Assembly (NCBI GenBank): GCA_019671005.1
Contig: CM033718.1
Span: 37,216,508-37,280,507, forward strand
Direction: 5' to 3'
Origin: Hibiscus mutabilis
Lineage: Eukaryota > Streptophyta > Magnoliopsida > Malvales > Malvaceae
DNA: 64,000 bases
Below, one piece after another: positions 59,612 to 64,000 of the stretch; within the stretch, counting starts at the first letter, position 1; every line of letters starts with the position of its first letter. Both the position numbers and the translations under genes were made by a program. The notes under the pieces were generated by a model. The model made no database searches. It was not told the origin of the DNA and saw nothing but the letters and a program-made list of their open reading frames with translations.

Positions 59612-60200
59612 CCGAGTATGGTCTGCAACTAAGGGCGTCAACAACTATGTTTTCTTTCCCCGGATGGTAGTCGATAACCAAGTCGTAATCCTTAAGAAAT
59701 TCGAGCAATCTCCTTTGCCTGAGATTCAAGTCCTTCTGAGTTATGAGGTATTTGAGACTTTTGTGGTCGGTAAATAGATTACATTTCTCTCCGTATAGAT
59801 AATGTCTCCATATCTTGGGAGCAAACACGATAGCTGCTAATTCCAAATCGTGCGTTAGATAATTAGACTCATGTGGCTTCAGTTATCTTGAAGCGTAAGC
59901 AATTACGTTCCCATCTTGTATTAGGAAACAACCAAGTCCTAAATGAGAAGCATCACTACAAACAGTGAATTCTTTGCCAGATTCTGGTTGGATGAGTACC
60001 GGGGCATGAGTCAGAGCTTGCTTAAGTTGATCAAAGCTTCGTTGTTGGTTCTTTGACCAAACGAAAGGTGTATCTTTGCGGGTAAGCTTAATAAGGCTTG
60101 TGGCAATGAAGGAAAAGCCCTTAAAAACCTTCTGTAATACCCGGCTAAACCGAGAAAGCTTCAGACCTCGCTTACATTCTTCAAAAGTCTCCAATCTAGA
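59612..60200 (-). pseudogene. Element E RNase H, one stop
   Basis: The open piece 59883-60194 contains the tether (frameshifted start), QQRSFDQLKQALTHAP and CSDASHLGLGC, and stops in YASR where CAA has become TAA. The second piece 59601-59846 has the Glu helix (ELAAIVFAPKIW), FTDHKSLKYL and VVDALSCRPYSG at the intron donor. All four acidic positions are present. Confidence 0.88.
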
Positions 60201-60205
60201 ATAGA

Positions 60206-61000
60206 CTAAATCTTGCTTGGATCGACTTTGATTCCTTCAACCGAGATAACGTGGCTGAGGAAAGAAACTTTTGTTAACCATAATTCACATTTGGAGAACT
60301 TGGCATACAATTGATGTTCTCTGAGTGTTTGCAAGACAATTCGGAGGTGTTTAGGATGTTCCTCCTTATTCTGAGAGTACACCAAGATGTCGTCGATGAA
60401 GACAACCACGAATTTGTTGAGACAGGGCTTGAATACCTGATTCATGAGATCCATGAAAGTAGCCAGAGCATTCGTTAACCTGAATGGCATTACGAGGAAT
60501 TCGAAGTGGCCATATGGAGTACGAAAGGCTATCTTGGGTACGTCTTGTTCTTTCACTTTCATTTGATAGTACCCCGATTGAAGGTCGATCTTAGAGAATA
60601 CGGAAGTATCCCTGAGTTGATCAAAAAGATCTTCAATTCTGGGTAGGGGATACTGATTCTTGATAGTGAGCTTGTTTAGCTGACGATAGTCAATACAAAG
60701 CCGCATTGTCCCCTCTTTCTTTTTCACAAACAGGACTAGTGCACCCCAATGAGAAGTGCTAGGCTGTATGAAACCTTTATCTTGCAACTCCTGAAGTTGC
60801 TTCTTTAATTCTTTCAACTAGACAGGTACCATTCTATAGGGTGTAATGGACACCGGAGCTATTATAGGCTGAACTTCAATCCTGAATTCTGGTTCTCTAG
60901 TTGGAGGGACACCAGGGAGTTCATCGGGAAAAACATCAACGAATTTAGAAATAACAGGCATGCTAGGCAAACCGAAATCAATTTCATCTTGAAGAATCAT
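60206..61000 (-). pseudogene. Element E reverse transcriptase, 203-codon open stretch
   Basis: The open region 60206-60817 covers nearly the whole RT: ELQDKGFIQPSTSHWGAL, LCIDYRQLNKLTIKNQYPLP, SVFSKIDLQSGYYQMKV, FLVMPFRLTNALATFM, the FIDD box (60389-60400) and the thumb to VSFLSHVISVEGIKVDP. Changes at normally invariant sites (LQSGYY, MPFR) indicate inactivity. A GAG-to-TAG change separates it from the upstream linker piece 60818-61000, and a stop follows at 60206. Confidence 0.9.
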
Positions 61001-61129
61001 ATTAGCAAAGGTCGAGGTTGGTTTCTTGTCTATTAAGAGAATGGATTCTTTCTCTAAACCTTGAAGATACAGTCTCCTATTTTGGCAATCTACCTAGGCC
61101 TCGTGTTTACTTAACCAATGTAACCCCAA

Positions 61130-61470
61130 TATCAAGTCAAATTCATAAAAAGGTAGAACATATAGATCAATGGGAAAGGGTATATTTTGAATGGTCAAGG
61201 GAGCTTGCTTGTGGCGTAAGTTAATGGGTGTTCTTCCCTCTAATGGGTGTTTTTCCCTCTAATGGATTTGAAACTACAAGATTTGATTCAATAATTTTAG
61301 GTTTTAATCTTAACTTGTTGATCAAGGCAGAACAAACAAATGAATGGGTAGACCCCGAATCAATTAAAGCATATGCTGGACTGGAATTTAACTCAACGGT
61401 ACCTGCGATAACATCAAGAGCTTCTTCATTATCTTTATCACGAATGTGGTACATACGAGCAGGGGCTCCA
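61130..61470 (-). pseudogene. Element E aspartic protease, frameshifted by 19-bp duplication
   Basis: The open piece 61221-61454 reads MYHIRDKDNEEALDVIAGT, the active-site ALIDSGSTHSFVCSALI, and LVVSNPLEGKTPI, then leaves frame. The cause is a 19-bp tandem duplication (61222-61240 and 61241-61259, TAATGGGTGTTCTTCCCTC type). The rest of the domain (IDLYVLPF region) lies beyond it in another frame to about 61130. Confidence 0.9.
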
Positions 61471-61519
61471 GATTCATGATAAGTCTGAGCATTCGAATAG
61501 GGGACCTTCTGTTTCCCCT

Positions 61520-62657
61520 GATTCCCGGACTGAGCTTGTCTGGGTGCTTAGTTTCAGTTAGGAGGAGCTGAGCTAGCAATTGCAGAAGCTCGATTCGAAG
61601 CCTTGTTGGGATTCTGGGGACAATCCTGGATATAATGATTAGAGGCTCCACATGAGTAGCATAGATTCTGTTGAGCATTACACTGGCCAGTATGATGTTT
61701 CTAGTAGAACCTGCAAAGAGGGTATTGATTAGCTTTAGTCTGATTCCCCGTGCTATCAACAGAAACAACAGGGGCTGAAGTCTTTATAACCGTTTGAGGT
61801 TTCAGGATGTAACTACTCTTCTGATTAGGGGTATAGTTCAAAGAGTTTCCCTTGGAATGTTTGGACTTCTTTGATTGCCAGTGTGGCTTGTCATCGTTCC
61901 TGGGTCGTTTGTCCTTCTAGGAGTGTCCACTCTTGTGTCTTTCCGAGGCTTTCATCTTTGCCTCAGTAGCAATGACCCAGTTTACCAAATTTTGGAAGTC
62001 GGTGATACCCAGGGTAGTGACCATCAATGAACATTCGACACTTGCAAAAGTCTCTCACGTATTGCTTGATAGGTCGGCCAGCTTGTTTAAGATACAAGAA
62101 TCTCTTTTGTCATTCAACCAGATATTGTTCGCTGATATATTTCTTCTGAACTCATCGAGGAAGAACTTCTAAGTGATAGACTCCGCAGGAGCAGACAAGG
62201 TAGTGGTTTCCCACCAGCTTAGTGCTTTGTCTGCCAACAGACCAATGGCACACTCGAGTTTATGCTCGTCATGACATGGCAATTGTTTAGTCAGAATGCG
62301 AGTAGTGGCCTCTAACCAATACTCGGCTACTTCAGGATTAGCCTCCTCGGTGCCAGTGAAGGTATAGGCCCGATGCTGAGCTAACTTGTCAATAGGGGCT
62401 CAGTTTGGCACAACAACAGTAGGAGCAATAGGATGATCTTGTTTTAAGGCTGTTACAAGATGATTGAACATCTCCTTCATACTTAGAAGGAATTTTTGCT
62501 GCACAGGATTGATAGCAGGAGCTTTCTGTTGAGCAGCAGCTTGAGCTCGATGTTGAGCTTGTTGTTGAGGAGGACTCTATTCCATCCTCACGCTATCTCC
62601 TTCATTCGAGGAGCCAACGAGACTTTCATTATCCCAACCAAGACTTGTTTCAGACAT
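61520..62657 (-). pseudogene. Element E gag, broken
   Basis: ATG at 62657 (MSETSLGWDNESLVGSSNEG) is the best supported gag start, since elements A and B have the same context. A stop follows at about 62580, then a glutamine-rich stretch (QQQAQHRAQAAAQQ), the capsid domain (ALSWWETTT near 62210), linker, and zinc knuckles CYSCGASNHYIQDC (intact second knuckle, about 61630-61675), while the first has CRFY in place of CRFC. A deletion near 62030 removes part of the region present in A as MFIDGLNDELSP. Confidence 0.87.
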
Positions 62658-62793
62658 TCTAGCTCAATCAGAACAATAAGAGTTTTAGTTATCACATTTA
62701 AGCAACAATACAAGCTTATATAAAGTCTCCTAGGTGGCACAATATCCTATATGATGCAAGTGAGCTTAGTTTAGCCCTAGAACCTACTAAAAA

Positions 62794-62805
62794 ACTCTGA
62801 TACCA
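62794..62805 (-). promoter_or_regulatory. Primer binding site, element E
   Basis: TGGTATCAGAGT on the element strand, five bases from the LTR, matches the initiator-Met tRNA complement except for the last base. Confidence 0.9.
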
Positions 62806-62810
62806 ATAAA

Positions 62811-64000
62811 TTTAACACCCCATCCGGTTCAAGAGCATTACCAAAGCAAGAACAAAGCAAAAGATAGGTTACTTGATGAACAAGTAACATCGATATAGAT
62901 AACTTGCAACGCAAGTAACCAAAACACAACCATACAAGACATATAAAACAAACATACAAAGAATACTTTTAAACATTAGGCATGCCAAATAGGGTACAAA
63001 TTTATTCCTTTTCATTTCAATACTCATACACCATAGAATCATACAAGCTTCTTACTTATCATTCTTACTTAGCTATTAGGTAAACTCTCATTTGATTTAT
63101 AATCATCTTAGCATTCGAACAAAACCAACAATCAAGGCAAGCAATCATACATACTTTCTTAACAAACAAGTAACCTCATATATAACTTCAATTTTATCCT
63201 AAGGCATTCGACTATCTACACAATATCACTAGACTAATCCCTTTCATGCTTATAATACAAGTTACTACTTTCATATTTCATTTTTACAACTTTCATTCAT
63301 TATCTCCTATCCCATTCGAAATTCCTTAAAGTTGCATGCTTCCAAATTTTCTAATATAATTCTTGAACATTCAAATTACATATTCTAGCTTCCATTCAAG
63401 ACACAATCTAATCCTAATCATTCGGCTATTTCACCAAACACATACAAAGCATGAAACTAGTTCATTCAAGGCTTATCCTAGTCTTAAACATTCGACAACC
63501 ACCCTATACATGCATACCTAACACAATCATCAAGGTATAATTACATTCAAGCTACCCTTTAGGTTCATACATTTTGATCTAACATTCGAGTGATACAAGG
63601 TTCAACATTCATTGGATTACTTCCACATTATGCACAACATCAAACTTATTTATATACTTATCAACATAGTTCATATACATAGTTTAAGTCAACCATGTTG
63701 GTTACAAGATAGGCTCATACAAGTTATACCTAATTACAAGTCTTAAGCTCACAACAAAATGCATGATCAAGGCTACATATTACAAGTTCTAGTGCCACCA
63801 AACTAGGAGCATAGAAAGAGCATGAAATCATACTTTCAAGCTTGCTTCAAAATGTTGCTTCGATCTCAAGATATCCTGCTGAAAATGTCTTTAACCTGTT
63901 ATGGGAAGAATAAAGAGTAGAGTGGTAAGTACAAGTTATGTACTTAGTGAGGTAACACTAAGTCTAGCCAATTTCCAAGCATACATATCCAAGTTTACAT
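62811..64000 (-). repeat. Element E right LTR, cut by window end
   Basis: It starts TTTAACACCCC (first motif mutated from TGTAACAC) with a short deletion of the CCGGGTTAG segment, then follows the left LTR (50067 onward) closely to the window edge. No gene is seen. Confidence 0.9.

Larger units (their letters stand above)
50067..64000 (-). mobile_element. Chromovirus element E, family 2, right LTR incomplete
   Basis: Left (3') LTR 50067-57763 interrupted by a solo LTR; internal 57764-62810 with chromodomain, integrase, intron, RNase H, reverse transcriptase, protease and gag; right (5') LTR from 62811 beyond the window. The two LTRs share subfamily features absent from A and B (for example the ATATAAAACAAACATACAAAG segment at 50216 and 62941). 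They therefore form a true pair, making E one element rather than a recombinant. Confidence 0.9.

Overview
This 64 kb window looks like intergenic, heterochromatin-type DNA of a flowering plant, almost certainly a dicot. A large cotton-type genome (Malvaceae) is plausible, but the sequence does not prove it. I found no host protein-coding gene, tRNA, rRNA, CRISPR array or bacterial feature. Nearly every base can be assigned to Ty3/gypsy LTR retrotransposons. The coding-bearing ones are chromoviruses of Tekay/Del type: LTRs of about 2.9-4 kb, an initiator-Met tRNA primer site, the order gag-PR-RT-RNaseH-IN, a GPF module and a C-terminal chromodomain. Every copy is broken by stops and frameshifts.

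Layout. 1-7096: a minus-oriented family-1 LTR, cut by a complete solo LTR (1290-4826, target duplication GCTGG). 7097-7384: unassigned spacer. 7385-27347: a three-LTR complex of family 2 (LTR, element A internal, LTR, shortened element B internal, LTR), minus strand. 27348-27707: fragment of a fourth LTR family. 27708-34826: element C (family 3, plus strand), which has lost the end of integrase and its 3' LTR. 34827-45055: element D (family 3, minus strand), whose integrase is interrupted by a second family-1 solo LTR (38340-41856, duplication ATAAG). 45056-50066: a patchwork of truncated LTRs, a 200-bp gag piece, and the LTR end plus tRNA-Asp primer site of an Athila/Tat-type element. 50067-64000: element E (family 2, minus strand), whose left LTR holds an inverted solo LTR of the same family (51940-55654, duplication ATCCA). 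Its right LTR runs off the window.

The most interesting signal is inside pol. In all five internal regions, from two LTR families, the RNase H and integrase reading frames are separated by a segment that starts with GT, ends with AG and sits at the same place in phase 1. Its removal would join the two frames exactly. It is 91-98 bp in elements C and D and 304-341 bp in A, B and E. Its sequence is unrelated between the two families, while the flanking exons are clearly homologous. In every copy an in-frame stop follows the donor within a few codons. This reads as a conserved spliceosomal intron that would make integrase synthesis depend on splicing. In the long version the intron is itself built of degenerate repeats of about 33 bp, each beginning with a GTAAC donor-like motif.

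Other structure: an 18-bp hairpin-forming minisatellite in family-2 LTRs with 1 to about 6 copies, perfect palindromes shared by the LTRs, insertions lying beside these palindromes, and a very large inverted repeat formed by the opposed LTRs at 50-57.8 kb.
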